Both the position numbers and the translations under genes were made by a program. A stretch of DNA of 64,000 bases from positions 62,001 through 126,000 of the forward strand of contig JAJKFH010001031.1 in assembly GCA_023333565.1 (NCBI GenBank), given 5' to 3'. How positions within the stretch are numbered: position 1 is the first letter of the stretch; each line of letters begins with the position of its first letter. This document shows positions 10,861 through 22,835 of the stretch, one piece after another. The notes beneath the pieces were generated by a model. That model was given only the letters and a program-made list of their open reading frames with translations. It ran no database searches and was not told the origin of the DNA. The stretch comes from Puffinus mauretanicus (taxonomy: Eukaryota; Chordata; Aves; Procellariiformes; Procellariidae).

Positions 10861-13800
10861 ATATAACTTGCTCTATGCACTCAGTAGCTTGGCAGGCTCT
10901 TCTACTCCAGTGCTTTTAATTTGAACAAGACTGACATATCTAATAATTTTGTGGAGTGATTGGGGATGAATTGCCATGCTGACTCCTGTGTCTAATAGCT
11001 TTGATCTGACTTTTTTCATCATAATTTTATAATAACCTCTTAAATATCTGGAAGCAGCCTTTTTGATTGCTGCTGCCCTTCTCCATTGTGTTTGGATGTG
11101 TTTGTTATAAACCTCTTTTGTCTGGGCATAACCACTGCCAGTGACAAAAGAATATGAAAAGCTAAGACGAAAACGTTCTCATTTATTTCCTTGGCAAAGC
11201 AGATTATTTACATTTCCTAGTTTTCCCTCACCTCTATGGCCTCAGTCACCTTTGAAATGATCTGATGCCCTGGCAAGTGAAAGAGAAGGTCTCTAGAGAT
11301 CTGGCATTTTCTACAAACTGCCACCATTAATGCCCATATGCTCTGATAAACACTAAGAACAGGTTATCCAAACTACTTTCCCTCTTTTTTATTTTGGCAA
11401 AGTGCAGGTATGTGGAAAATTTGCATGCTACAATCAGATAAGGAGTGAAACTTAAAGTGAGTGAATCAGTGTATGAATCACAGAGAATTTCCCATTGAAT
11501 CTCCACTTTTGAAAGTACCACGAGAGCCTGAGGGGAAACTACTGAGAGACACACAGACACTTCAACTAATTCAGACCAATTCTTAAAAGAACATGCAGAA
11601 ACCATACATACTTCTATGTTTCACAGAAAAGAGAGTTCATTGCTTTTGACTTCTAAACCAAAGCCCTCTCTATGGCCGCAAGGACTATGAAGACTTCTAT
11701 CTGTTCTTTGAAAACATGGCTAGAAAAATGAAAAGTAGTCACAAATTCTGACCCAGATCCAATTATATCCAGCAGATGACAACAGCAAACTTTTACACTA
11801 GGTAACTCCTTCTCTGGAAGGACTCTTTGGGCTGCCTTTCTGCTAATTGTTAGCCCTTCTTGTCCACAGAGAAATGGCACAAGCTCGAGATTGAAACAAA
11901 GAATTCATAAATATAGAAAGACAGTGCCACTGCACAGGCCCTTTTTCTCATGCTGCTAAAATACTTTAACTTTTTAGTTTTCTTTTTAGTTATTGCTTGA
12001 TGGAAATGGAAAAAAAATGCTTACACTCTGAGTTGTTTTTGTCATGATCAAAAGACATACACTGGATCACCCTTTCTCTTGTTCTACAATTCAGAAATGG
12101 TAGCTCCGTAACAGACTGTTCCATAAATTCGTTGTGTGCAAAGAAGCAACTCCATTTGTTTCATGTAATAGGAAATCAGATAGCTAAAAGAGATAAATCA
12201 AGCAATTAGTTCAGCCAGTCTAAACCACATTTGAACAAGGACCAACCATACTAGTCTAATGTTGGAAAACAAAAGGACTCTTAAGAAGAAGAATCCACAA
12301 TAGAATATTGTTTTACTGGAATCTTTAACAAGAATAATATCTGAGTATGCTGGGAATAGTGTAAGTAGAAGGAGGAATAAAAAACATGCAGAAACTAGAA
12401 GTGAAGATCAAACCTCATCTGCCAGACTGCATTTTCACATCTTGGAAAAATCCAGATGCTTGTGATTATAATTTTGGAGGAGATATGCTTAAAAATAGAC
12501 ACTGTTTGACCATCTCATCAGCCTTGAAAAAGTGGAATTTGTAGGGTTTTTTATAGCTCTCTGCTGTCTCTTTCTATACTAGGAGGCTGTGATTTCTGCT
12601 GACTTTTATTCAATTATGTTTAACAATAATTCCGTTTGTACTGACAATCATATTAAAAAACCAAGAAGCTGTTCTCTGATACGTGTCAAGTACATTTTTT
12701 TTTTACACCAGGACTTTCCTTTCTTTAGGTTTTATTTTAATGTTGTACCACCATTTTGTTTCCACAACTATTTAACAACATCAGTGAACTCAACACCTGT
12801 CAAAAATGTCAAATGCAATAGTGACCAATCTGTAGTTGTCATCCTTTACTAGCAAAATTTCCTTTAATGAAATGCTCTCCAAAGCCAATACATACTAAAC
12901 ATGACTTCAGTATCTCAATAAGCATGTGTAAAGAAACAGCACATACCACATAAACATTTCCAACATGTGCATGTAAGCATGCAGAACTAGACATTTTAAA
13001 CAGCATCCTAATTATTGCTGTTCTCCAATCTGAAAACTGGAAGACATTCTTACTGAATAATGGCTTATTTCTAGCGCACCTCTTTGTTTGAAAGGTTTCA
13101 GCATGTGACATCTGAGCAATTGCTCTGCAAAAGATTTATGAGATTATCAGTCTCTGTCCAAAGTCAAGCAAACCCAACTCTGTATTAATGTAACTTAAGA
13201 TTTCAGACTTTTTTTTGAGCATGCATATTGAAGAGGATGCAGATCTTCCCTTCGGGCTGAAATTCTATTACTGCCAGAGTAGATGGATCCAGCATGAAAA
13301 ATATTAGTGAACAGATCTGCATTTCATAACTTAAATCACAGCAGACTACAGAAGTGCTCTTTGCATTGTAAAAAATCAGCGGGATTGATTGATACCAATC
13401 CACCAGTAACATGACCGATCTTCTATGCATAGTCTGGGGCCCCCAGAGCTCCTGCATGAGATTATAAAATAGGTCCTGATTAATAACTGAAGTACATTTC
13501 ACCAGCGTAAACTGTTTTGAACTGACAACCTAGAAACTGCTAAAAACTCTGCATACTGTAACTTGTATCTGTATAGCATCTGTTTCTCCACTGCTACGGG
13601 GCATTATATTTTTCCATATATATAAAAACTGCTGAAAAGGGGCCACCTCTTTGCTACTCCCGTTCTAGCCATGAGCCACTCTCCCTGGTGCAGATGGGCA
13701 ACTGCTCCTTGAATAAACAGGTGGAGATATCATGCCAACTTCCTGCGCATCCAGGTAGGACCTCGTTACATCTCATCACCTAACAACTTACATCCATTCA

Positions 13801-14029
13801 CTCCCAGGGGGGCTGCGACCAACGCTCAAAGGGCGGTATCTGTAAAACACTGCTTGGTTTGCCCGAATGAGACCCGAAACCCACCCGCAGGCACGGCGAC
13901 GGGGTGGCGGCCACCGCAGGGGCGTGCGGCCCAGCCTCCCGCTCCGGCTGCCATCCCGACCGGCGAGATCGCCCGCCGGGGACCCCTCTTACAGGGATAC
14001 GTCCCCCCCCCCGGGCTCCATCGCACACA

Positions 14030-14160
14030 GCCCGGGCACCTCACGCATCCCGGGCCCCCTCACACACACACACCAGGCCCCCTCACACGCACCCCGGGCC
14101 CTCACACACCCCGGGCCCCCTCACATAAGGGGCGTCCTCACACCCTCCCCCCTCACACCC
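14030..14160. repeat. GC-rich minisatellite (CCCGGGCCCCCTCACAC-type units)
   Basis: About five to seven imperfect units built on CCCGGGCCCCCTCACAC, varying by length of the CA run and by loss of the CCGGG part, follow one another here. The array starts about 150 bp inside intron 1 from the exon 1 donor. It is a likely variable-number repeat. Confidence 0.8.
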
Positions 14161-14313
14161 TCCGGCCACCAGCGGGAGAGCCCGGCCCGGCGGCCCCGCC
14201 ATGCTGCTGCAGGGCGGAGGGGCTCCTGCCCCGTCCCGCGAACGCCCGGCTCTCGGCCGCACTGCGCCCGCCGCCCCTCTCGCCGCTCGCTCGGCTCCGG
14301 CCCGGGGACCGAC

Positions 14314-14337
14314 CTGCATGGGCGCTTCGTGCCGCAT
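14314..14337 (-). CDS. RAB3C: RAB3C coding exon 1 (first eight codons)
   Basis: On the minus strand ATG-CGG-CAC-GAA-GCG-CCC-ATG-CAG encodes MRHEAPMQ, followed directly by a donor, CAG|GTCGGT. MRHEAPMQ is the distinctive N-terminal extension of Rab3C that precedes the MASA start shared with other Rab3 proteins. Joined in phase 0 to exon 2 it gives MRHEAPMQ-MASAQD, as expected for the family. The start has G at -3 and C at +4, a moderate initiation context. The reading frame is open for about 55 further codons upstream, including another ATG at 14502, but this is CpG-island sequence with few stops and does not match known Rab3C, so I place the start at 14337. The 5' UTR lies upstream (higher coordinates); its boundary cannot be set from sequence alone. 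Confidence 0.93.
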
Positions 14338-14503
14338 CGCCGGGCGCGGCCCGCCGCTCGCTCGGCTGCCGCTCGCCGCTCGCTCGCGCACGCCAACAGC
14401 CGCCGTCGCCGCCTGCCCGGGCTCTGCTGACAAACCCGGGTCGCGATCAGCACCGGAGCTGTCCCCGCTCCTCCCCCGGCACCGCCCCTCCCTGCCGCGC
14501 ACC

Positions 14504-14583
14504 CCCGGGAGCTGTAGTCCCCCTGGCCCTCTCCCCCGCGCCCGCCGCCGCCAGGGCAGGAAGGAAGGACTACAGCTCCCGGG
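14504..14583. promoter_or_regulatory. Head-to-head pair of ZNF143/SBF-like motifs at the RAB3C promoter
   Basis: GGACTACAGCTCCCGGG occurs on the minus strand at 14504-14520 and on the plus strand at 14567-14583, a perfect 17-bp inverted repeat with a 46-bp spacer. The plus copy continues as ATGCTCTGCG, which extends the match to the long form of the ZNF143 (Staf) consensus ACTACAA-TTCCCAG-ATGC-GCG. ZNF143 sites are typical of CpG-island promoters near the transcription start. Both copies are 167-246 bp upstream of the RAB3C start codon, so the pair fits a core promoter. Motif presence is seen; binding is inferred. Confidence 0.72.
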
Positions 14584-14983
14584 ATGCTCTGCGCCCGGCG
14601 GCCCGCCGCCGCGGAGGACGGCGCGGACGGAGGCGGTGCAACCCGCGCGGCGGCGGGGCGAGCGCGGCGCTTTGCAAACTCCTCTCGGGGCCGCGGAGAG
14701 GCGGCGGGGCTGGGGGAGGGCAGGCAGCGCGGGGCGCCCTGGCGGGGGTCGCGGCGCGGTTTGCCCGCGCTGAGGCAGAAAGTGGGGACGGAGCTAGGGG
14801 GTGCGCTCGGCGGGTGCGCTGTCCTCCGCGGCCCCATCAGCCCAGCCCGAGCGGCGGCAGCCGCGGAGGAGCAGCGCCGGGCCGCGGGAGCGAGAGCGGT
14901 GGCGGGCACGGCAGGCAGCGGCCCTTGCATGGGCTGCGGGCAGTCGCTCGGCGGAGCGGGGCAGACAAACACCGCTCCCCTGC

Positions 14984-15027
14984 CGTGGCGTGGCGTGGCA
15001 CGGCGCGGCGCGGCGCGGCGCGGCGCT
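14984..15027. repeat. GGCGT/GGCGC simple repeat
   Basis: A run of GTGGC units changes into GGCGC units across about 44 bases within the CpG island upstream of RAB3C. It is a pentanucleotide-type simple repeat and likely polymorphic. Confidence 0.8.
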
Positions 15028-18000
15028 GTACCGCGCCTCCTGCGGGGTCGCCGGGAAGCGTCCGCGCTGCGCGGCCATTTCACGTCCCTTCATCCCCGCA
15101 CCCGCAGCCGGCCTGGTCCCGCTCCGCCCCGCCGGCAGGGGGCGCCCTCACCGCCCCGCCCCGCCCGGCCCCTCTGCGGCCCGGGCCTCGGAGACGGGCG
15201 GGCTCCGCCGCCCGGCAGCCCGGCGGCCCGCGGGCACCCGGGGGGAGGGTTGGCGGCGGCCACCGTCCTGCGCTCATGGAGTGCCAGCAGTGCCCACCGT
15301 GCCTCGGTCCCTCTCCTGCCTCCCTCCTTGCTCCCCACAGCTGGCCCTGGGGCTGAGCGAGGCCGAGCGCCCTTTGGCGTGGCGACTGCTGGTTAATGTC
15401 CTTGCTATTGTACAGCGACAGTCCCTACATACGCCATGATTTCTCCGCCTCTTCATCACATCCCCTTGTCCCTTTCTCTTTCCTCACTTGGATTTTTTCC
15501 GGGCTTTGACAACAGCAGCAGGCATGCGCCAGGCCATGCTGCTGTATGATGGCGGCAGCCCCGCGTGGACACGGCGTCATTGCATCTGGGTGGTGGCACT
15601 CGTTTTTGACGGCAGTATTGAGTTCATCACGAGGGAATGACAGTACAACACCAAAAAAGCACCACACCTCCTGCATGTGTCCCCAGCACTGGTTTTTATT
15701 GTCCAGGAAGATGTTTTAAACGTCTGTCTTGGCACTCTTTCCATCACCCCATCATCTACTGCAGAGTCCATACTTATCTTGGGCCCGAATATACAGGTCC
15801 ACACAAGGTAGGAAAACGTATAAACAGTGTTGTATTCAGATATAAGCTTTTGCATGTTCTTCTCTACTGAAAGGGTGAAGACAATCCGTGGCTGTGAGCA
15901 GCAAAGGTGGCTCACTTTGGGGATGTCTGCCCAAGGTTTGAGAGCTGGACGTTGTCCGGGCAGAGAGGGAAGGGCAGGAGAAGGCAGGTGCAGCGGCTGA
16001 GGCAGCATGAAAACAGCAGTCTGCCCTGTTGGACTACACACTTCCACCTACGTGGTATGCGTTGTGTAATGTAAATCACCTATAGAAGCTGTGACATAGG
16101 CAAATTGTATAATAGAGACATGAATATGGGTTAAAGTGTATGTCAGGAGTAATTTCATTCTAGCTCTGCAGGTTTTTAATTTCATTTACAGCTATTTAAA
16201 CCTACCTCACTGTAACATGAAAATAGGAATTAAGTGGAGTTTTTTTCAAAGACATGATGTGTACCATGCATTTTTGCAGCTGAGTCTTCTTTCCTGCATG
16301 AAACGCTGAATGTTACTCTTTCTGCCAGTGTGGGCATGCAGACATCATGAATTTGCTCAACATTTTAGACCATCTGTATGTGTGCATGCATGCATGAGCA
16401 TGCTAAGAGCTGATTTTTTTTTTTTATGCATATGATTTATTCTTGCTATTGATTTTAGGTGAATACATACCAAAAAATCATGAGTAACAGCCCATTTCCC
16501 TCTGAAAACAGGGAAAACATTATATTTGTTATCAATTGCAATTACGGAAAAACAGAGAGATATTCTTCCTCCTATTAAAGCTTTGTTTTACAGAGTTTTG
16601 TTTTTAAGAAAGTATTATAAATATATTTATATTTATACAACCATGAATATATTAAACTATAGCTTTCCATAAAACAGTTCTCATTTTGGAATGTTATTTT
16701 AAATATTAGCTAAATAGATATTTGAAATAGTAGATTAAAATATTCAGAGAAGCTTTTGATTATAGAATTTAGAAAGTAGATACTCTGGATGTATTATTCT
16801 CTTAAACTTTTTAAGTAAATTTACTGCAGATACTGTATTAGAAATTACAAGACTTAAATGATGCCGGGTTCCCAAATTTATCCCAAGACAAAGATCCTCC
16901 ACATCTTTTTATTATATTGACATTTATCTTAGCATTGATGTCTCTAAGCAATCTCTCACCTAAAACCTCTATACAGGGAACTATCAATAGAACATAAAGC
17001 AGGGTTACTTTTTAAGTTGTCATATGTTCTTCTTTAAAGCATGGGATGATTTTTTTTTTTTTTTTACTAAAAATGTTAAAGTAAACAGCATCTCTGCATA
17101 AACAATACTTTTCTGTTTCTTTGTTAAATTTTTAAAAGGCATAAGTACGCAAGAAATGGTGAGATTTTGCTTGTGTGTTGGTTGAAGAGATGATACGGGT
17201 TTTTTTAATTCCTCAGGTTTTGTTTATTTGTCTTCTGGCAGTAATTTTGTTCTTTTCTTTCTATCTTCTTCAGAGGCTTTTGAAGATGGTATGGGAAAGA
17301 AACGGACCAGAATTAAATAGTATAATGCTAGGCACAACTAAGGTTTTGCACCTCAAGCATTCTAGTCCAGTGGCATGCTGTGACAATATTCCTGAATACC
17401 CTGTCTGCAGAGCACTGTTTTCACGGGGCAGGAATTTCTGTTGATTACTAATCACTGGGTTATAATATGTTAACATTTTTGGAACATGGTGTGCTTGAAG
17501 CTCTCTTTTGTACGTAATTACTATGAACTAGCTATTTTCACCAGGTGCTAATGTACAAGGGACCCAGTTTAGTAAAATATCTAATTCTTTTAGATATTCT
17601 TTTCCTTAGATACTCTTTTAGTAGAAACACTGCAGAAGTAGTCATGAACATCAGTTCAGGTTTTCAGTGACTGCTTTGATTATACTACCTCCTTTTCATT
17701 TGCTAACACTCACAAGAGTCAAGTTTTTTTCATACCAAATGCTGAATCATGGAATGCACAGAACAAATTAGTTATTATTTGGTAATTTCGACTAAAGAAA
17801 AAAGGAGAAATTTTCATTTTCCTTAGGTGATGGCAAATAGTCATTCAAATAACATATGTCATCACAAAAGCTAACCTAGAACGGGCATGCTGCACATGAG
17901 ATAGCTAGTACAGTCTATCTGGCTTATCTAGATGTAGAACAGTATGATTTTAGGACTTTTTTTCAATCTTTGTAACACAGTTTGGTTTTTGCCCGAAACA

Positions 18001-21000
18001 CTAATTTTACTGTACATAGAAGATAAGCAATAACTTTCAGGGCTGCATACTAAATATAAGGAATCTTGTATTAACAAAGGCACCAGGAGACAGCTGGTTT
18101 GTATGCAACTGAGTTGTTTTGGATGAGCGAATTCTGGAACGATGGACACATTAACAAAGCTGTTTCTCAATTTCGCACTAGTGGTCTACATAAGTAAAAA
18201 CAATATAAATGCAATGTAACTTTCATTTCACAAGTTCAATGCATGTATTAGGAACAAATATTTTCTGTGCTTTCAAAACTTTCAAAGTGTAGGCCATGCT
18301 ATAAAATTAACAAGTAGGTAAGATTCAGAAGCAGAAGAAGCCTAAGTTAAGAGGGAGAATAATAAGGCTAAGACAGTTAACTAATGATCATTGTTCCTCT
18401 CTTGTAATTTTTAGATCGAAATACAAATCCTTTAGGTTTTCGCTTTAACAAAATAAAGGTTCTTGCTAGGTACGAAATGCCACCATTTTGAAATATCTAT
18501 ACATCTTGACAATGTTTTCTCTCACGTTCTCTTCCTTAATGTCAAATAGCTTTCTTTCCCCCCCCGACCTTTTAGAACACAGTATTTCTTTTACTCCTGC
18601 ATGCTGTTTGACTTATCCTGGGATTGGACTTTGGATGCAGAACAAAAGAAAAAAAAAGTCATGGGTCTTTCACTAAGCAGTAAAGGTCATTCACCCTGAC
18701 TCACGCTGTCATATTTGCGAGTCTGGCTTATGCTTACAAAATGTAAATGTTGAGGTATGCCTTCTTTAGAGCTTTCTTTTTAAAAAAAAAAAAAAGTATG
18801 GGATCTTTATATTTGACTAGGTAAACAGGAAATGTAGAGAGCAAGAAAATGGTGATTAAAGATCCCAGGAATGTTTCTTTCCAGTGACAGTTTTAAACAT
18901 TATTTCATCAAGAAGGCAAGCATAAATTAACAAAACACAGTTCTGAAATGAAACTAGAAATTCTGTTGAGAGCAGATGTGACACTGAAACAAGACAAGAT
19001 CTGCCTCAAGCACAGATCTCAGATATACATCCATTGAAAAAAATCTGTGGAGACTTCTTGTCAGGCTAGAAGACAGATAAACTACATAGAATCTTGTCAT
19101 GGGGTAAACCATGGAAGTTGTTATATTTGCAACAGATGAAGATGCTTCACTGCTGTATAGATGCTTGGTTTTGTGACCTTGCCAGATTCTGCAAGTCCTT
19201 AAAATCCCAACAGATGAGACTCACACGTCAGGCCGCATGACAGCATGCTGCTGATGCATGAACTGGAGATGCCACAGTGGGGAATGAGAAAGCAGTGGCT
19301 AAAGGAGCAAGTCTGATGCTCATCACATGAGACTTGACAGGTCTGCATTACAATGAAAGACAAGTAAGCGGTTCCTGTCAGTGGTATTTTTTTTTCTTCT
19401 TCTGTTTCTCAGTATAGAAGATACTGTCGGTCTCTTCCCTGTTAAACTCTGCAACCACTAAAATGGTAACACAGAACTGAAATGCAGCTTTTCATTTTGT
19501 GGATAAGGGACCAGCGTAAATCACTACAATTCTGCCGTTGATGGAAATGAGCACTGGGGTAATCTGTCTTTGCTCTGTTGTTGCTATGGCTACTGGGTCA
19601 CAGCACCAGATACGCCATCACATTTCCTGCATCCTCGTATTCTACATGCAATGGTTTCATTGGCGTATAGAAAAGGGAAAACTTGCATTGTGTTTTTCAT
19701 TCTCAATTGCATAGCACACTGCCTTGTCTGCATTAAGCTCACCCGGGTCTGTGGAGATCAAACAGGCACTTCATACATCTCCCTTTGAAGGCATCTCCCT
19801 TTGCTACGTGTCCTGGGGCTGAAGAAAAAAGCCTCTTACTCTTGACTCCAGTCACTACCTAACCTGAGCACTTACACCGCTATGCGTCTGCATCTCCAGT
19901 AACCTCTGCAGACAAGGGACAAACTGCCACCTGGAGCTGAAGGTGGCAGTACTTTAGGTCTTCTGGCATAGTTTTTGGTACAAAGCGTAGCTTTTAAATA
20001 TCTTAAAAATGTCTGCTCAGCTCTTTCCTGAAAAAGGGCTTTACACTCAGAGTCTGCATACCATTCAAGAGGAAGACCAAAACAGTGTATATTCATCATG
20101 ATGGGCAGGTTATAAAGGTTATAGAAATTATGGAACTAAAACCCATACTTGGAATTGTGCATCTATCTGTAGAGATATTTAGTAGCAGTGTGTGCATCAT
20201 CAAATTAAAAAAAGCACTTAAATTACAGATTAAATGTATTGCTTATGTAATGCTTTTGCAACAAGCTTTCTATTCATGGCGAAATGTCATCATCCTAAGC
20301 TTTCTGTATATCAGAAGAATGGTTCTTTTACTGTCCATGCATTTCTATACCATTAATCACAACATCCATCCTAGACAAGAGGAAGCTCTGATGGGAGAAA
20401 AGAGCATGCATTAATTTCTACCAAGCATGGAAATTCTTAAACATGACAAAGTAGAGTTTTGCTAGATCCATGATATACCACATCACAATTCTGGATGGTC
20501 ATTGGAAGACATTGATGGCTCAGTGCTGACAGCAGCTCAGATCAATCGGATGACCTAGAGAGAGGGGTTCTGGGGCTACTGCTCTGGTAGGAATTTTCAC
20601 ACAGTTCCTCCTGTCAAATCATTTGTGCACTGCCAAAATAGTTGTTAAAATAGCATAGCAGCAAACACTGTGTAATGAACTGTATTAAGTTCTGCAGAAC
20701 AGCCAAGGGAAGCAGCAGCCATAAACAATGGCGTTTAGGCTCTCAGACCAAGCAGGCTGATTTTTTTTTTCTACTCTTGGCAAAAGGCTGGTTGGTTAAA
20801 GAAATAATCTTACCGATTTTATCAGATATACACACAGTCAATGAGACTTCTAAGGGTCTTGTGTTCATTCATTTTGCATCTGACTTGTCTGTCTTTCCTC
20901 AGTATGATGTTAGCATAAAGCTTCCAATAATGAACGGAAATGGCAATGACAGATACTATTACAGTTCACTAGTTCTGCAGTTCACTAGGTTTTCTTTTGA

Positions 21001-22699
21001 AAGTTTCTGCTACAGTAACTATAGACTGAAGTAAAAAAAAGAAGGCAACAAGAAGAAAAATTTAGTTAAAAGAACTGCATGTAGTCAGATTGCGTTTTTT
21101 TCAGCCAAAAATGTAAAAATGAATGAAGAAATAAATATATTCACATCTAGCTCTAATATTTAATTTTGCATGCTTTTTCTCATCTAATAAGCATTTCAAG
21201 ATAGAAACACAGTTGCTGCTGATGGTATCATGGTGATTTTATCAAGTACTTCCCATGAATACTCTGCAGCTGTGTTAGAAGAGGCTGTTGTGGCAGGAAA
21301 CAACCTAATAGCTATTTTTGGGTCCCTTAGCTATGCATGACTCAGGAAGAAAAAGAATCATCACTTGATTTTCTATTCTGCCTAGGTACTTAAAACACCA
21401 ATCACCAGGACTACTCAGACATCAGTCCTGTTTCATCAGAGAGATGAAGAATAAGCCTCTGGAGCTCAAATATGAGGATGTAATTCTGTGAGATGCTGAT
21501 CCCCTGTAGATCTCATTAGCTTTCAGTTAGAGGCATCCACTTTCTTTCAGGTCTGAGACCTTAGGCTGAAATTCAAAACCAAGGAAGGAGCCCCAACTTG
21601 GTCTTAAATGTCACATCAACTTCATAAGCATCATCTGGAGTCTCTAAAAGCAGCCAGTAATTTTTTTACCAGAGTAGAGATGTTGAGTGGTCGGCAGATT
21701 CCATACATGATTAATGACATATTGTCTGCCTCCATTTTACCCCTTATTACTAAGTTAAATGCTTCCACACTTCACTGTTTTCCTTGTTACACACGCAGTA
21801 CATTAACATGCTAGAGAGCTGGCAGTAGCCCCTACCATTAGGTCACCATTATTTTCCATTAAAGGAGAGCTTTCTAACTGTGTCAGAGAAATCATCACAT
21901 CCTTTCTCTTTTATCTGCAACTGTCTCTTAATCTGTTTGGAAAAAGCATTGGGGGGTTGTGTCCCATATGAGTATGTCCAAATTTTGAATGTCTGTTTCC
22001 TTCTCTTGCTTTTGCTCACTGCAAAATTCTACATTGCACCAAAATAATAACTGAACATGAAGATCTGAACATAAGGGCAGGTTCAGCCATAGTAACATGG
22101 TTTAGCTCATTTTGCCTGGCAATTCTAGGGGCATGCTCATTTGGCACACAGGACTGAGGGTGCTGAGGAATTAATCAGGAACGGAATCAGGCTCTTTGCA
22201 TAGTCTGTCCCAAGTGCTCTGGAACCTGCAAAATATGTAGAAAGCAAGACCAGAAAGGCAGGTAGATAAAGATGGGATATGGTAGATTAATGTTTTGCAA
22301 AAGAACTCAGTTCTACCATCATGACTTCTGCATAAGGTACCAAGCAAATTATTGGCAGCTGGCCAGAGAGTCCACAGTTAGATATTCACTACAGAAACCA
22401 TTGTGTCATTTTAAGACATTGCACGGAGCTGGCCAATTTCCCACCAGAGTTGATGATGGGCACTCACACAAGTCATTCCATTAGCTCTTTCCCAGCAACC
22501 TCTAGCAAGGAGGAGTAATGGGCAGTCCTCAGGGAAGGATCCCTTACACTGCCATGCTGCAGTGAAACTCTCAGCACAGTCAGCTTTTATGTTCCTCATT
22601 TTTCGGGTGCCTAAGTGCAGTCTAATCTGCATACATGTTTAGTTCTCACAAGTGCAATCAAAATGCCAAGCTGCATGTTCTGGAAGAATGAATGTGGTC

Positions 22700-22835
22700 A
22701 GAAATTTGTATGAAAGTAGGTTTGGGTTCTGCCTTTACCACTGATTCATTGGGTGGCTTTAAGGAAGTCTCTTTGTCTCCATTTCCTTTTCTGTAAAATA
22801 AGATAATATTATTATCTCATCTTAATTGGTGCTGG
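22700..22835 (-). repeat. MIR/CORE-SINE-like relic
   Basis: The plus strand reads 'gggttctgcctttaccactgattc', 'gggtggctttaaggaagtctctttgtctcc', then 'tttccttttctgtaaaataagataatattattatc', matching in order the reverse complement of the MIR core and its 'tgtaaaatgggataataata' block. This is the best of the MIR-like matches in the window, still by eye only. Confidence 0.55.

Larger units (their letters stand above)
4661..14313 (-). other. RAB3C: RAB3C intron 1
   Basis: The sequence between the exon 1 donor (CAG|GTCGGT, at 14313 on the minus strand) and the exon 2 acceptor (AG at 4661-4662) is about 9.65 kb. It is AT-rich except for its first 500 bases, which are inside the CpG island. It holds a 93-bp LTR remnant near 5.1 kb, two MIR-like relics near 6.9 and 9.4 kb, and an old CR1 relic at 10.5-10.85 kb. 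No other exon was recognised. Short open frames inside it are not supported by homology or splice signals. Confidence 0.88.
13800..15420. promoter_or_regulatory. CpG island covering the RAB3C promoter and exon 1
   Basis: Across this interval the sequence switches sharply from AT-rich to extremely GC-rich with very frequent CpG, then back. It contains RAB3C coding exon 1 (14314-14337), the presumed transcription start upstream of it on the minus strand, many GC-box-like motifs, a CCGGGCCCCCTCACA minisatellite, a GGCGC repeat, and two ZNF143-like motifs. Because stops are rare in such sequence, long open frames occur in all six frames here (one plus-strand frame is open for 500 codons); these are compositional. 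A CpG island at the 5' end of a neuronal Rab gene is expected. The island extends about 1 kb upstream of exon 1, so divergent transcription is possible but not shown. Confidence 0.92.

Noticed and set aside
14447..14466. RE1/NRSF-like site (CAGCACC followed by CTGTCC)
   Set aside because: The left half-site matches, but the right half is the reverse complement of GGACAG instead of following in the correct orientation, so it is not a canonical RE1. A half-site only.
14338..14502. Upstream in-frame extension of RAB3C from an ATG at 14502
   Set aside because: The frame is open only because the island lacks stops. The predicted residues do not resemble known Rab3C, whose N terminus is MRHEAPMQ.
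13854..15356. 500-codon open frame on the plus strand across the CpG island, and other long frames there on both strands
   Set aside because: The sequence is so GC-rich that stops are rare in all six frames. The proteins are Pro/Arg/Ala/Gly runs without domains, and the interval contains the RAB3C promoter and exon 1.
15296..15440. Acceptor-like CTCCCCACAG and possible divergent transcript on the plus strand at the island edge
   Set aside because: A single acceptor-like signal without a matching first exon, frame or polyadenylation context is insufficient to call a transcript.
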